A DNA stretch of 64,000 bases from Acanthosepion lycidas (GCA_963932145.1 OZ010578.1:45805516-45869515); one strand, 5' to 3'. Counted from the stretch's first letter, positions 31,568-42,096 are shown. Notes: a model not told the origin generated them from the letters alone. Numbers and translations are program-made.

Positions 31568-32063
31568 ATGGACGTCATAAATTTGTAACGTATGTACAAT
31601 TTCATCAAAATCGGTCGAGAAGCGTGGATGTGCATAAATAGCATACACACAGATATATAAACAGACATTTTCTGTTATATATATATATATATATATATTT
31701 ACATATATATTAAATTTAATTAAAACCATGCTTGCAACAAACGGTCACTACGAGTGCGTTGTGTTTTGTTTAACGATCAAAAGTAAACGCTTTTATTGAG
31801 CACAACGTTGGAAAATATAACTTTTGCATAAAAATCGATGAGACTGACACGTCTCCACTGAAAAACAATACCCTGTCCGGTAGCAGTACCGCCTTAGCCA
31901 CTGGCACCTACCTGTTACCTACCCTGGTTAGCGGATGATGAGGGCGGAGTATCGCACGTGCTTTCACACGTTTTGTGTAGAAATTATATTAGTTTTTTGT
32001 CACATGACCAAGAGAAGAGTTAAAGTTGAAAATATACTTTTGTTCTGCAATACTGCAACTATC
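31568..32063. other. No gene seen
   Basis: Includes an AT tract (31677-31698) and otherwise unrecognised sequence. Confidence 0.5.
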
Positions 32064-32317
32064 CTATGCGAAGCTCAAATATTTAAGCCGGTTTTCATCA
32101 CCAATGAATAAGAAAACATGCCGGAAAACGTACTTGACATTTGAACTAAACTGACACCAATTTCCGTGATTTTTTTTTTCATACCATATCGCTTCATGAC
32201 AAAGGTGATCATGGAAATTCGTTTCTTTGGTAATACTAATATTAGCCGTTTCTTTATATGGAAACATTCGACATTCATTCACTAAGCAGTGGCTTACGGC
32301 CACATCACATTCAAAGT

Positions 32318-32544
32318 AGCCGTTCCCCTATAACAAAACATTTGGCATTCATTGACCGAGTAGCCAGTACTGTTTCTGGTTGAAATTTCTCTTAAAACAT
32401 CTCTTCAGGAAAATAGTTTTGTTTTCTACCCCCCAACCCCCCCAAACTATTTTCCTGAAGAGATGTTTTAAGAGAAATTTCAACCAGAAACAGTACTGGC
32501 TGCTCGGTCAATGAATGTCAAATGTTTCGTTATAAGGAACGGCT
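32318..32544. mobile_element. Long near-perfect palindrome (about 100-bp arms)
   Basis: Left arm 32318-32420 and right arm 32444-32544 are inverted copies with only a handful of mismatches, including CAGTACTGTTTCTGGTTGAA and its complement. The 23-bp loop is C-rich. A diverged extra copy of one arm precedes it (32170-32290). No coding; behaves like a foldback MITE. Confidence 0.85.
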
Positions 32545-32611
32545 ATTACCTTTTCCGGGTGGGGGTTCTCTTCTCCGAACCGCTGCTTTCAGTTATTTAG
32601 CATTAAAAAAA

Positions 32612-32670
32612 CTGGGATCTCTATAGCCTTGGTTGGCAACCAGTTTAGGAGAAAGAACATTCCACAATCT
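32612..32670 (+). repeat. SINE family W body fragment
   Basis: TCTATAGCCTTGGTTGGCAA followed by CCAGTTTAGGAGAAAGAA matches the SINE bodies at 14080 and 17240. Confidence 0.6.
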
Positions 32671-33239
32671 AAACTTTCGACGACGCTGAAACAAGGTGGT
32701 GACAACTTTTTAAATAATATCAAGTCATGCAAAACAGTAATGCCACTAAGACCGAAGGCGTTACTAAGTGTGAAGGGATAAGAAAAAAAAACTATTAAGT
32801 AGCGAGGACAATAGAAGAGTCATGAAGTGGACAGTAGATATGGCTTGACATTGATCTTCAAAATTTTAAATGCAATGTTGGTTGGAAAGCATGAAACCAG
32901 AAGAGAGTTACTTACCCTTAAAAGGACAAATGGTAATCGCATACAATGTATCAGTGGAAAGACAGTGTCTTATTCTTGAAAAGGATTCTCAAACACAAGT
33001 TAGCATGTCCACTACGTCAATAAATCCAAGCAGCCCGCACATTGGTTCGGCTGATACTGCAGAACCGCAGAGCAACCCGCGGGACATAGCGGTTAGAGAT
33101 GTCCTGCTGTTAAAAGCATTGTATCACGCGATAACCCGGTGAAAAATAATAGGAACCTTTAAGATTCCAACCAAGGATATGGGAAGACAGCATCATACTA
33201 TTCCGTAGAATAGAGTCAATAAAGCTCTCCTCTAGCTAA
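32671..33239. other. Possible LINE 3' remnant, otherwise no gene
   Basis: Minus strand has short resemblances to the 15240-family LINE tail (near 32850-32890). The 90-codon plus frame at 32870-33142 looks fortuitous. Confidence 0.35.
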
Positions 33240-33370
33240 AAGTGCGTCAACTGCGTAAGCCGGGTCACCGTATAGCATAGAGAGAAAACCTATCCTCTAA
33301 AGTATTTACCTTTGACTCCCCACTGAGTTACACAAAGTCAGTTTGTTTTAACGTGGGGACCCGAGTGTCA
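33240..33370 (-). repeat. 3HR partial copy
   Basis: CTCTAAAGTATTTACC, CTCCCCACTGAG and TTTAACGTGGGGACCCGAG follow the complement of the 3HR 3' half. Confidence 0.45.
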
Positions 33371-33453
33371 CCACTGGGGCCACTGGCCAAAACTGGTTTT
33401 AGCTGGTCATAACTTGTCTAATCTAGTCATAGCCGGTCATACCACCGCTACGG

Positions 33454-34622
33454 AACAGATGCTATGGAACAAGTCCGAGAATTCTGTTTGATTAAAACCC
33501 TGCTAACATGGAAGTAGCCAAGAATCATTTGAGGCACATAATGCTTTATGAGTTCAAGAAAGGAAACTCAGCAGCCGAAGCGGCTAGAAACATTCACTCA
33601 GTTTATGGAGAGGAATGTGTGAATGAAAGAACTTGCAGAAGATGGTTTGCAAAATCCAGAGGTGGAGATTTCACCCTTGAAGATGAAGATCGAACCGGAC
33701 GTCCAGTTGAGTTTGATGAAAAGCTTCTTGAGGCAGCCCTTGAAGAAAATCCTGCTTTATCAGTTGAGGAATTGGCAGTGGTTCTCAGTTCAAACCATAC
33801 AACTGTTCCTAAAAAAAAGTTGGAAAAGTTTCTAAACTTGGAAAATGGGTGCCTCATGAATTGTCTGAAAACAACCTCAAATCCCGAGTTGACATCTGCT
33901 CTTCTCTCCATTCTCGCCAACTTGTTTCACCTTTTTGGATAGACTTGTGACTGGCGACAAAAAAAAAAAAAAAAATGAAAAAAAAATGGATCTTTTATCG
34001 AAATGTTAAGCGTCGTAGACAGTGGCTTGGTAATGGGGAAGGACCCCAGCCACAGCCGAGAAGGGAACTTCATGGGCAAAAGGTTATTCTTTTAGTCTGG
34101 TGGGATCGCCAAGGAATAATCCACTTTGAATTCTTACCACCTAATGCAACAATTAATGCTCAAATATACTGTCAGCAATTAGAGCGTTTGAACCAAGCTT
34201 TGAGGAAAAAAAGACCTGCTCTAGTGAATCGAAAAGGTGATGTTTCATCAGGACAATGCGCGACCCCACACAGCAAGAATCACGTCACAAAAGATCGAAG
34301 AACTTGGTTGGGAGAAAATTTTTCATCCACCTTATTCTCCCGATCTTGCTCCTTCAGACTACCATTTGTTTCGTAGCTTACAGAATCATTTGGAAGAAAC
34401 AGCTTTTGTAACACAGGAAAAGGTTAAAACTGACATTTGTGAGTTCTTCGAATCAAAACCAAAAGAATTTTACAGTAATGGAATTAGTAAGCTTGTTAAT
34501 AGATGGAAGGAAGTCATAGATAATCAGAGAAAATACATTGTTGATTGAATCTAATTAAATGTAACATTTGGTCACTTGTTTTCGTTATTCAAAATTCGGA
34601 CAGAACTTATGGAATGACCTGA
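33454..34622 (+). mobile_element. Mariner transposon related to Hsmar1/SETMAR lineage
   Basis: About 1.17 kb with transposase from 33508 to 34547. The right end (complement) reads TATCAGGTCATTCCATAAGT then TCTGTCCGAATTTTG; a diverged match lies near 33460-33490, so the left end is tentative. Lies directly beside, and possibly inside, 3HR sequence. Confidence 0.75.
33508..34547 (+). pseudogene. Mariner transposase, near full length, frameshifted
   Basis: DDE/D transposase that would bind the transposon ends and excise and insert at TA. The ATG start gives a first helix-turn-helix domain (LRHIMLYEFKKGNSAAEAAR; NERTCRRWFAKSRGGDF; LEDEDRTGRPVEFD), then frameshifts near 33810 and 33935. The first catalytic Asp is in VTGD (33956-33958), broken by a 16-A run right after it. 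The second is in HQDNARPH (34252-34254) and the third in APSDY (34357-34359); 34 residues separate them, the DD34D signature of mariner. The C-terminus ends with VNRWKEVIDNQRKYIVD. All three aspartates remain, but at least three frameshifts prevent a product. Confidence 0.85.
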
Positions 34623-34800
34623 TATTTACCCAATCCTCCCCACAAGGCGTAACGTGGGGCATTCCGAGCATGTAGACTCGGGCAAAAATTTCCCGTAGAC
34701 ACCGTATACACGGAGTCGGTTTGTCTAAATCCCCAAACGAGACTGCCCTTTGACATGGCCTCGTTTGGGTTCCTCTTTCCCCAGAGCAAGAGAGGTCGAC
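34623..34800 (-). repeat. Three-hairpin repeat (3HR), copy d
   Basis: Minus strand shows stem 2 as GACTCCGT-GTAT-ACGGTGTC (one mismatch), stem 3 as CCGAGTC/GCTCGG-like, and the CTTGTGGGGAGGATTGGGTA tail. Stem 1 is decayed. Confidence 0.6.
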
Positions 34801-34905
34801 AAGAGAGGGAAATCCTCTAAGGTATTTACCCAATCTCCTTACAAGGCCAGTTTTTAACATGGAGCGTTCTAAGCCTGTAGGCTCGGGCAAAAATTGTAAA
34901 CCTCG
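34801..34905 (-). repeat. 3HR tail, additional partial copy e
   Basis: AAATCCTCTAAGGTATTTAC, CTCCTTACAAGGCC and CCTGTAGGCTCGGGC follow copy d, making a tandem arrangement as at 2951-3402. Confidence 0.55.
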
Positions 34906-35280
34906 TAAAAGAGGCGATTTTTAGGTCTGCTGGTTTTATATTAGGGGTGTTACGACATACGAGTTTCGTAACAACTTCTAGTCATAATAAAAAAAAATAG
35001 ATTACTCAAAATTACAAACTATTCTCCGAAAAGGACAATAGTATTTATATTATGTAACCATAACCAAAAATCTAAAAAATGTAGTGAATTATTAAATTTT
35101 AATTACTGTTTAAGGTCGCATAGAAAAGGGTTACAACAAGGACAAGGTCATGAGAAGTAGATCGTCAGCCAGGCTAAACATGAACAGAATAGCGGAACAC
35201 AACTATAGAAGTTTTCCCGCCTTCAGAGACATCAGGAACCAATATTTAAAAAATATATTCACTTAAAACCTGCAACCTTT
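34906..35280. other. No gene seen
   Basis: AT-rich sequence; nothing recognised. Confidence 0.5.
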
Positions 35281-35284
35281 GTTT

Positions 35285-35970
35285 GTGTCAAAGATTTTGT
35301 GAATTATTCTCGTTATCTGAATTGCCATGACTTCTTGGGTAAGAGAGTGGCGTGATTTCCCGTTGCCTTCTCTACGGTTTGAAATACAGTGTAGTCCTTC
35401 TCTAAAATACCTTTTCTTTGTTATCAGTGAATTGACATTACTAATTGGGAAAGAGATTAGCGTGGTTTCTCGCTGCTTTCTCAACGGTTTGGAATAGATA
35501 GTATTGGAGTGGTTTTCCGTTGCGTTCTCTACGGCTTATAATTCAGAGTAGTCCTCTAAGATTATTTTTCTTTATTATCTATGAATTGCTATGACTTCTT
35601 GTGAAAGGCAGCAGATTGGTTTCTCGTTGCCTTATCTACGGTTTGGAACTCATAGTAGTCATTCTCTAAGATTCCTTTTTTATTATCTGAATTGCCATGA
35701 CTTCTTAAGATAGTGGGATGGTTTCCTGTTTATTACTTCACGGTTTTGTATACAGAGTAGTCCTTTAAGATTCCTTTTCTATATTATCTATGAATTTCCA
35801 TGACTTCTTTTGAAAGATGGTAGATTGTTTTCTCATTGCCTTTTCTACGGTTTGGAATTCAGAGTAGCCCTGCTCTAAGATTCCTTTTCTTTATTATCTA
35901 CGAATTGGCATGACTTCTTGAGAAAGAGTGTGGAGTGTTTCCTCGTTGCATTCGTCACTTTTGAATTTAG
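35285..35970. repeat. Minisatellite, about 115-bp unit, about six copies
   Basis: Imperfect tandem units share TTATTATCTATGAATTGCCA, TGACTTCTT, GGTTTCTCGTTGCCTT, CTACGGTTTGGAATTCAGAG and TAGTCCT. Unit length varies by a few bases and the copies have diverged, so the array is not recent. Confidence 0.8.
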
Positions 35971-36009
35971 AAGTCTTTCTATACTATCTGCCACCCAATT
36001 TTGCGCTGT

Positions 36010-36150
36010 TATTTAATCTATAGCTAGATGGAGAAGAAAGGATTTCATACCTTTCCCAAAGGTATTAGTGTAAATTAAACAACAGCATTTGCCAGAATTT
36101 GAACTCACTTGGAAGACTTCACTCTACGTTAACCCTATATCTTTAAATTA
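36010..36150 (-). repeat. Diverged tRNA-SINE copy
   Basis: Minus strand has AAGTGAGTTCAAATTCTGGC (B-box-like) and, downstream, AAAGGTATGAAATCCTTTCT, like the bodies of family W SINEs. Confidence 0.55.
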
Positions 36151-36173
36151 ATAATCGTTAAAAGTACCGTATT

Positions 36174-36290
36174 TGACGGAATGTAAGGCACACTTTTTTT
36201 TCACTAAAAATCTTAAAATTCCCCTGCGTCTTATGCCATATGTAGATTTAAAATTCACGATAGTCGGCCGAAATTAAGTACGCAATTTTT
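36174..36290 (-). repeat. End of the CCGTATTTGAC transposon family
   Basis: ACCGTATTTGACGGAATGTA onwards is the inverted counterpart of about 7400-7518, including CCTGCGTCTTATGCCATATG and TAGTCGGCCGAAA. Confidence 0.7.
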
Positions 36291-36334
36291 TCATTTGTAC
36301 GATTAACTGACTTTTGGTTCCACAAAAAACGGGA

Positions 36335-36390
36335 TATTTTTCGGCATTAAATAACCCATAGAGATGTTGATGTGCCACAAAACAAAAACA
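36335..36390 (-). repeat. ATTTAATGCCG block
   Basis: CGGCATTAAATAACCCATAG then AGATGTTGATGTGCC, as at 3955-4005. Confidence 0.55.
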
Positions 36391-36599
36391 TGGAAACCAA
36401 AATTAAAAAGTCAAATTGTTACAACTGGTATTAAAGTTTGCATTTTAAATATTATCAATTACCTTACATAACGATAGAAAAAGTCATCCACTTTTTGTAC
36501 AAAATTTTCTTTTTTAAACATGATAAAATTTGTTTTAAAGCAAGTAAAATAATTTTCTTGATTACATCAATTTATTCGGATATGTTTTGGGATTATAAT

Positions 36600-37008
36600 A
36601 AATGAAGATGATACTTGGGGCAACAGAAGTGTGGCTCTACAGGACGATGCTGAGAATGTCGTGGACCAACCATTTAAGCAACGACGGAATTTTAGGAAAA
36701 AAAAAGAAAAAAAAAAGAAAAGAAAATGGAAACACAAAGGCCATTTATGCTTAACATCAAAAAGAGTGTATATTTCTAGGGAACATGAGAAAAGAGGGCT
36801 TGGAAAATTTGACACTCACAGAACAGATTGGAGGCAATAAGGACAAAGGAAAAAAATGGTGCATAATCTGCCTACTGAGCTGGAGCAAATGAATGGCAGA
36901 ACAGGGTTTAGGAGAGATAAGGAAATTTTATTAGGAGCGACTAAGGATAGGGAATTCTGGAGAGACGCGATCGCCAACATTTTGAAAGGACAACCCATAC
37001 AAGAATAA
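36600..37008 (+). pseudogene. LINE C-terminal region (endonuclease-reverse transcriptase type)
   Basis: Encodes GATEVWLYRTMLRMSWTNHL followed by SNDGIL, a basic stretch expanded by an A-rich run (36690-36730), RKWKHKGHL, and, after frame changes, LGATKDREFWRDAIANILKG. These are the conserved AxEMWxYRRMLRISWTDHVSN, KRKxxGH and DRxxWRxxVA-NVL blocks at the end of a common invertebrate LINE type. The RT domain itself is absent. Frameshifted. Confidence 0.7.
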
Positions 37009-37099
37009 GATATGAACTATTTAATAAAATAGCACCATTTATTTGGCGGTTTTACGGCTTATAAGTTCTTAGTGGTTTATTTAAAGCCGAATATACAAC

Positions 37100-37250
37100 T
37101 TCTATTTAACCCATAGCTGTGGGAGGGAAAAGATTCATGCCATTTCCAAGTTCTTTTTTGGAGCGTAAGTGATTAACGAATCTGACTGTAATTCGAACTC
37201 TGGTCTCTGATTTCTCAATCCGAACTGCTATCCGTTACAATACCGGAACA
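37100..37250 (-). mobile_element. tRNA-derived SINE, family W
   Basis: Minus strand: GTAACGGATAGCAGTTCGGA, B box GAGTTCGAATTAC (37188-37200), then CACAGCTATGGGTTAAATAG. Ends before the TCTATAGCC block. Confidence 0.65.
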
Positions 37251-37441
37251 TCTACTTAAAAAGCAAAGGCGTATGGTGAGAAGTTTTGTAATAAGTTGAG
37301 TCATAAGTAATTTCCACATTGTAATGACGAGTGTATCATACTAACTACTAAGTAAATGTGGCAGTTATGAATAAATTTGGTGTACACTAACATACGTTTG
37401 TTTTTTAAGGACAGTATACACGGTGAATTAAAGGGAAAATA

Positions 37442-37520
37442 TTAGGTTGGTGCAAAAATAATGTCGGTTTTGATGTATTGCTTAACGTCAAAAACCGACA
37501 TTATTTTTGCACCGACCTAT
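37442..37520. mobile_element. MADE1-like palindromic mariner MITE, third copy
   Basis: 79 bp, TA on both sides (37440-37441, 37521-37522). Left end TTAGGTTGGTGCAAAAATAA is identical to that of the 20512 copy. Right end CCTAT has one change from CCTAA. Arms pair over about 30 bp. Confidence 0.9.
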
Positions 37521-37559
37521 TATTATCTTTGACTACGGAAGGGAGTATACACCGAACAA

Positions 37560-37800
37560 AACAGAAAATTGTGGAATTCAGTTTGTCTGTTCGAACCAAC
37601 CCACTGTATTCACCTGAGCCTGAACCAACTCATTATCTTTTTTTTCGATCGTTGCAAAATACTTTGATTGGGAAAACTTTCTCTAATGAAACAACAGATC
37701 CAACAGTTCGTCAGAAACTACATTAAAACGGAATCTTACTCAAAATGTCTCGAGAAGCTGCCCGGTATGTCATTACAAATAATGGTGAATATATAATTGA
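37560..37800 (+). pseudogene. Mariner transposase C-terminal fragment
   Basis: Encodes NPLYSPEPEPTHYLFFRSLQ (family form HPPYSPDLAPTDYHFF; the third catalytic Asp is replaced by His), then NTLIGKTFSNE and the tail NVSREAARYVITNNGEYII across a frame change. It begins right beside the MADE1-like MITE. Confidence 0.75.
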
Positions 37801-37819
37801 ATAAAATTTAAATGGCAGG

Positions 37820-38035
37820 GGGTGCGTTTTGTAGGTCCCCCCACTCGAGAGAATACGGTATTGTGGTGTATGGTGGATTGAGTGGTGACAGACAAGTTTT
37901 TATGGTGAATGTGGAAATTGTAATGAGTGAATGGGTCGTGAATCGGATTAGCTAGGTATAGGATAGTGTTGACCAGCCTTAACCCCTCCCCACTTTAGGC
38001 CATGTGTCGCAATTGTAAATATCGTATTTTAGATA
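37820..38035 (+). mobile_element. Tx1-like LINE, 3' UTR only
   Basis: Matches the last 200 bases of copy 1: GTGGTGAATGTGGAAATTGTAA-like, TCGGATTAGCTAGGTATAGG, CAACCCCTCCC-like, and a TGTCGCAATTGTAAAT end. Severely 5'-truncated insertion. Confidence 0.8.
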
Positions 38036-38430
38036 AATGGCGACTGACATCAAAATTCGTACGAAATAGATATTTCATTGGATAATTTCAGGATAAAAAA
38101 AATAGACACATTGCTATTCGTCGAACCTCACTTAGTATCAAGCCGCCTCAGCTTTTAACACTGAGCTTTATCAACATTTTTGTTCATCTGTCAACAAGAT
38201 GTCCCCTAAATCAGAAAGACGTTTGCAAACAAAACAAAAAAAATACAAAAAAAATATTAAACCCCATTAATCATTCCGGTCACGAACTTGGGAACGCTCA
38301 AAAATCTTTACAATACTAATTAATGGTAATTTCTTCTTCGTTTACGCTGTTTCGGCTTGCGAATGGTTTCATAGGAAAGCTCTATCTTGCGATAGCCGGT
38401 GTGGGGGATAGCATTTTTCCTTGTTCATGT
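38036..38430. other. No gene seen
   Basis: Unrecognised sequence between a LINE tail and a nested MITE. Confidence 0.5.
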
Positions 38431-38435
38431 ATGTA

Positions 38436-38795
38436 CAGGATGGCCCGAAAGTTTTGTCGCCCCGCTTACATAATATAATTTTCTATTTCAAATGGCTAAC
38501 ACGAATATGGAGTTCATTCAGACCTTCTCGATGTGCGACAGCCTCAACGCAAGTGAATAAACTGAATCCATTACATGTGCTTTGTTTTACTGCATTACTT
38601 GTCTTTCAACTGTTCTCATTACTTTTTGGTAGGTAGTACAGTGTAACCCGGATATAAGAGATTTTCTCTGGTCCCAAATTAGAGCCATACTTACCTAAAC
38701 AAAATAGACCAAACCCGGATATAAGAGACTTATTCTCCGGTCCCGACGACTCACATATCCCGGTTACACTGTAACAAGACTTTCGGACCACCCTG
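38436..38795. mobile_element. Mariner-type MITE (family M) carrying a nested MITE
   Basis: Left end CAGGATGGCCCGAAAGTTTT; right end complement CAGGGTGGTCCGAAAGTCTT; TA on both sides (38434-38435, 38796-38797). Removing the inner element leaves about 225 bp with no coding. The second family member is 53983-54284. Confidence 0.85.
38639..38771. mobile_element. Pogo/Tigger-type MITE (nested)
   Basis: 133 bp, ends CAGTGTAACCCGGATATAAG and its complement, flanked by TA (38637-38638, 38772-38773). CAGT starts with a GATATAA-G block are typical of pogo/Tigger ends. A relative with identical ends lies at 55089-55235. Confidence 0.85.
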
Positions 38796-39257
38796 TACAT
38801 CTGTGACGGATTTGCTTACAGACCTTGCTATATTAAAAATGGCTGCTAATAAATTAAATTGCGTTTTACGGAATTAAAGAAAGTCAAACTCCATGAGGAG
38901 GAAAAGAGTAGGAATGAAGCTTAATGCAAGTTTTAAAAAATTTCAAAGATCTTTTGTTTTATTCGCTCTTTAAAGACGAGTATAATCCCCCTTTTTATTG
39001 CAAAAAGAAAAACATTAGGTAATTTAGGAAAGTTAAAATACAAGCAAAAGCATAATTGACAATTATTTCTAAATCGTTCACTAATTTTATTAACCTGATT
39101 CTTTCTTGCGTATTTTTTTTTTTTTTTAACCCTTATTTCATTTATAAAATTTGTTTATGTCGACAAAAGCAATTTCCTTTATTTTTTTCCAGGTCAAAAT
39201 TTCTTTGTTTTTATGTTATCATAAACAAATTCATACAAAAACAATCTTTCTCTCTTG

Positions 39258-39447
39258 CAGGACATCACGTACGCAAACAAAACCGCACGCATATTAGGCC
39301 CCCAAACTATGGTAGCCGATTTGGGAAAACTTTACCGAATTTCTTAGTTTCGCCTTTATATTTAGAACAAGGCGACAAAGCAAAGAGTTATCTTAATTTT
39401 ACTTTAATATTGGGGAAATATTTACCGTACAGTTACGGTGAGACATA
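39258..39447 (+). other. Possible exon-like ORF after a strong splice acceptor
   Basis: TCTTTCTCTCTTGCAG ends at about 39261 and is a good 3' splice site. One frame then stays open for about 60 codons (HHVRKQNRTHIRPPNYGSRF onwards) to a stop at 39446. No domain is recognised and LINE sequence begins at 39440, so this is weak. Confidence 0.2.
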
Positions 39448-39625
39448 GTAGCCAATCTAATGGTACGTTAAAATTCATGTGGTCGAGGTACCAAGGAGAA
39501 GAACTCGTTAAAAACGACTGCCATAAAAATATAGAAAAGAAAGAGGAAAGCCATATTACGGCGATGGGAAAAGTGACTGATGCAGAGATGCCAAGCCAGG
39601 ACCGATAATATTACAGACCTTTTTC
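39440..39625 (-). repeat. LINE fragment (family of 15240)
   Basis: On the plus strand, TAAAATTCATGTGGTCGAGG, GCCATAAAAATAT and AGAGGAAAGCCA follow 28040-28140 in order, so this is another piece of the same LINE tail. Confidence 0.6.
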
Positions 39626-39712
39626 TTGATTTTGCCGAGAATCTCACTATCTATAGCCAGGGAACAAAACTACATATGGCTTCAATATTCAATGAACGGA
39701 CAACGAATTCTC

Positions 39713-39780
39713 AGCTTACGACCACATCGTGTTGAAACACTGATTCCCGTGCGATCACCGGTCAAGTAACGCCGAACCTT
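39713..39780 (+). pseudogene. 5S rRNA-like fragment, 5' half
   Basis: CTTACGACCACATCGTGTTG, GTGCGATCACCGGTCAAGTA and ACGCCGAACC follow the first 65 bases of 5S rRNA up to the A box, in plus orientation. The 3' half, including the C box, is missing. Confidence 0.65.
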
Positions 39781-40735
39781 TGGAATTGCGGAGGAGGGGG
39801 GCTAAAACATTTTTTTCACTGCAAATTATTCATTATATCATATCCAAGTACTTTAAAAAATAGAGCCGATTACACAATATTTCAAGCTCAATTTAGGTTT
39901 ATAGTTTGTAATCTTCAATGAGATGAGGTAACGTAAACCGTAGATTTGCCTGCAGAATATCATTACAATATTGTTACATAATTACAGTGAAATCCTTAAT
40001 GGTTTTTTGTCAAAAGCATTTTATTTTTGGTTGTATATTAACTTAAAATATTCCTTTCTACAGGCCTTATTTTTGAAATGGAATAAGATCATTCTAAATT
40101 TCAGAATTTCACTATTGCCCATCAAAATGACTGGAAGAAAGCAATCTAAAAGCAACAATGGAAAAGAGAGGTAACAGTTTAAACGAAATAGCTCCAGTTT
40201 GGTCAACTTAGAAAAGTTTTCTGAAATACTTCCAATAACAAAAGGAGAAAATGAAAAAATACCTAACAAAAAATCGAATATAGCATCAAAATTTATATTT
40301 ATTTGTTATGTAACTAAACACATAATTATCAAGGTTTCCATAAAACTTTATATTTTCTGTAATAAATACTTTAATACTATTGTTATTATTTTACTTAAGT
40401 GTAAGGAAGTCCTACATTTATAATTCCTTATGACTAACCATGAAAAGAAATGTTAAACTACCTAAAACCTTTAAGCGCGTATTGAAGTAAAAATATCAAA
40501 TGTTGAATACGCCCCACCTCCGCCGAATATATATATCTTGACTGCGACTTTTTGTCCTTGTTCGTTGTCACTGTCAAGGACATATGGATTTCAGTACCTG
40601 ATCCAAAAATTCAACTTACCCAGTATTTGAAAACAACGGCCCGATGGACAACATGGGAGTCTTGAATCCAAGATCGGATCCTAAATTTGCAATTTTCTTA
40701 TAAGAAGCATTATTTTGATTTAACTGTCTTCAGTC
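39781..40735. other. No gene seen
   Basis: AT-rich unique sequence without recognised domains. Confidence 0.5.
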
Positions 40736-40904
40736 ATTTCAGTTGGCCTAGCCCCCCCCCCTCATTATTATTATTATTACAACTAAATATACAAAAAAAA
40801 AAAAAAACAAATCAGAGCCACAGTAATATGGCCATACGTAGGAAAAAAAAAAAAAAAAAAAAAAAAAGGTTCTTGATAGGAGATAAGGTTCGCCTATCAC
40901 ACGA

Positions 40905-41062
40905 TTCATACTTCTCCCTCGTCTTTAGAACAGGAAGAGAGGTTTGTCTCTTGTTTCCTGGTTCCTTCTAAAGTCTTTTCATTCTCTTTCACTCTCAGTA
41001 GCATCTTGCGTCTTAGTGGCATTATTGCCTTACTTGGAGTGGCAGGATTTAAATAACAAAAA
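40905..41062 (+). repeat. LINE 3' UTR fragment (family of 15240)
   Basis: TTCATTCTCTTTCACTCTCA, TTGCGTCTTAGTGGCATTAT and a terminal A-run match the 3' end at 16080-16170. The preceding A-runs (40794-40808, 40842-40867) and 41063-41660 hold no gene; a short AT tract is at 41430-41450. Confidence 0.65.
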
Positions 41063-41666
41063 AAAAAAAAATACTGTTGCGCGAGCTGGTAGAGGGGATT
41101 GGCGCGACATTTCACGAAAAGTGCAGTCGGTGTCCCCAGAGGCATTGAGTGTAATCATAAAATGTAGGAGCAAGTCGGATGTGACGTGTTGACGAAATCA
41201 AGAGTGGCTAAAAGGACCGGAAGGGTTCTTGTCGTTACGAGGGAATAGAGTAGGAACATTTGGTGGGGGTGAAGTGCGTGGTCTAATTAGTCGAATTACG
41301 ATGATACCTGGTGAATGGCTGTGCTAGGAAATCCCTGAGACTGGATAAGTGACTTGCTTATGAAAACAAAGAGGTTTGGTGCTGAGTATCTTTGAAGTAG
41401 GTCACGTAAGAATGACGCATCGTTGCTTATATATATATATATATATATAACTGATGGTACTCGCTTGGAAAAACCTTGGATAGTTCGACTTTAAGAACAA
41501 ATCGATACCCAAGGGAAAATGAGGAATGAAAAAAAAAAAAACATTAAATTAAGGCAAAAACAATCGTCCAGAGTTCAAGCTCAAAGTCCAAAGAAAAAAA
41601 AAAAGCTCCAAACGAGTAAAAGGCAACTACGTAAAGTGCTCAATACACGAAGTAGAGCAAAACCTA

Positions 41667-42082
41667 AGAATCCTAAGGAGCCAAGCAAAACCTACCTAGG
41701 TTTCACCTAAACAGATCATCAGGGCGATTCCGGCTGAAAAGAAAAATTATGGAATAGAATTTATAGGTAAAACCAAAAACAATTAGGACCACGTGACAAA
41801 ATAATAAACTCAAACAACAGGGAGTAGGGGTTACGTATTTTATTCAACCAAAAAAATAATAAAATAAAAAACCTACTTTAATAACCAGCGTTTCCTATGT
41901 CTACACTTAAAAATTTCCGATTTTAGATTTAAAAAATTGGGTTATTTATAGCTAGCAATAGCTAGTTTTTCCTCCGTGCATAGGGAACAAAACTTATCAC
42001 CTGCCTTATATTTGTAACATTTTTTTAATATTTACCCAGGTCAAAATGGGGTCCTTATTATCTTGTTTGATCTTCCATACTT
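41667..42082 (-). mobile_element. Penelope-like element 3' end, inverted copy
   Basis: Reverse complement of about 52110-52524 with modest divergence. The minus strand contains the nuclease end (TATGGAAGATCAAACAAGAT; GTAGACATAGGAAACGCTGG) and the 3' UTR to GGCTCCTTAGGATT. It is cut at 42082 by the start of Tx1 copy A. Confidence 0.8.
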
Positions 42083-42096
42083 AAGTTAACTTATCC

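Noticed and set aside
35285-35970. CRISPR-like array
   Set aside because: Units are about 115 bp, contiguous and imperfect, with no unique spacers; the genome is eukaryotic.
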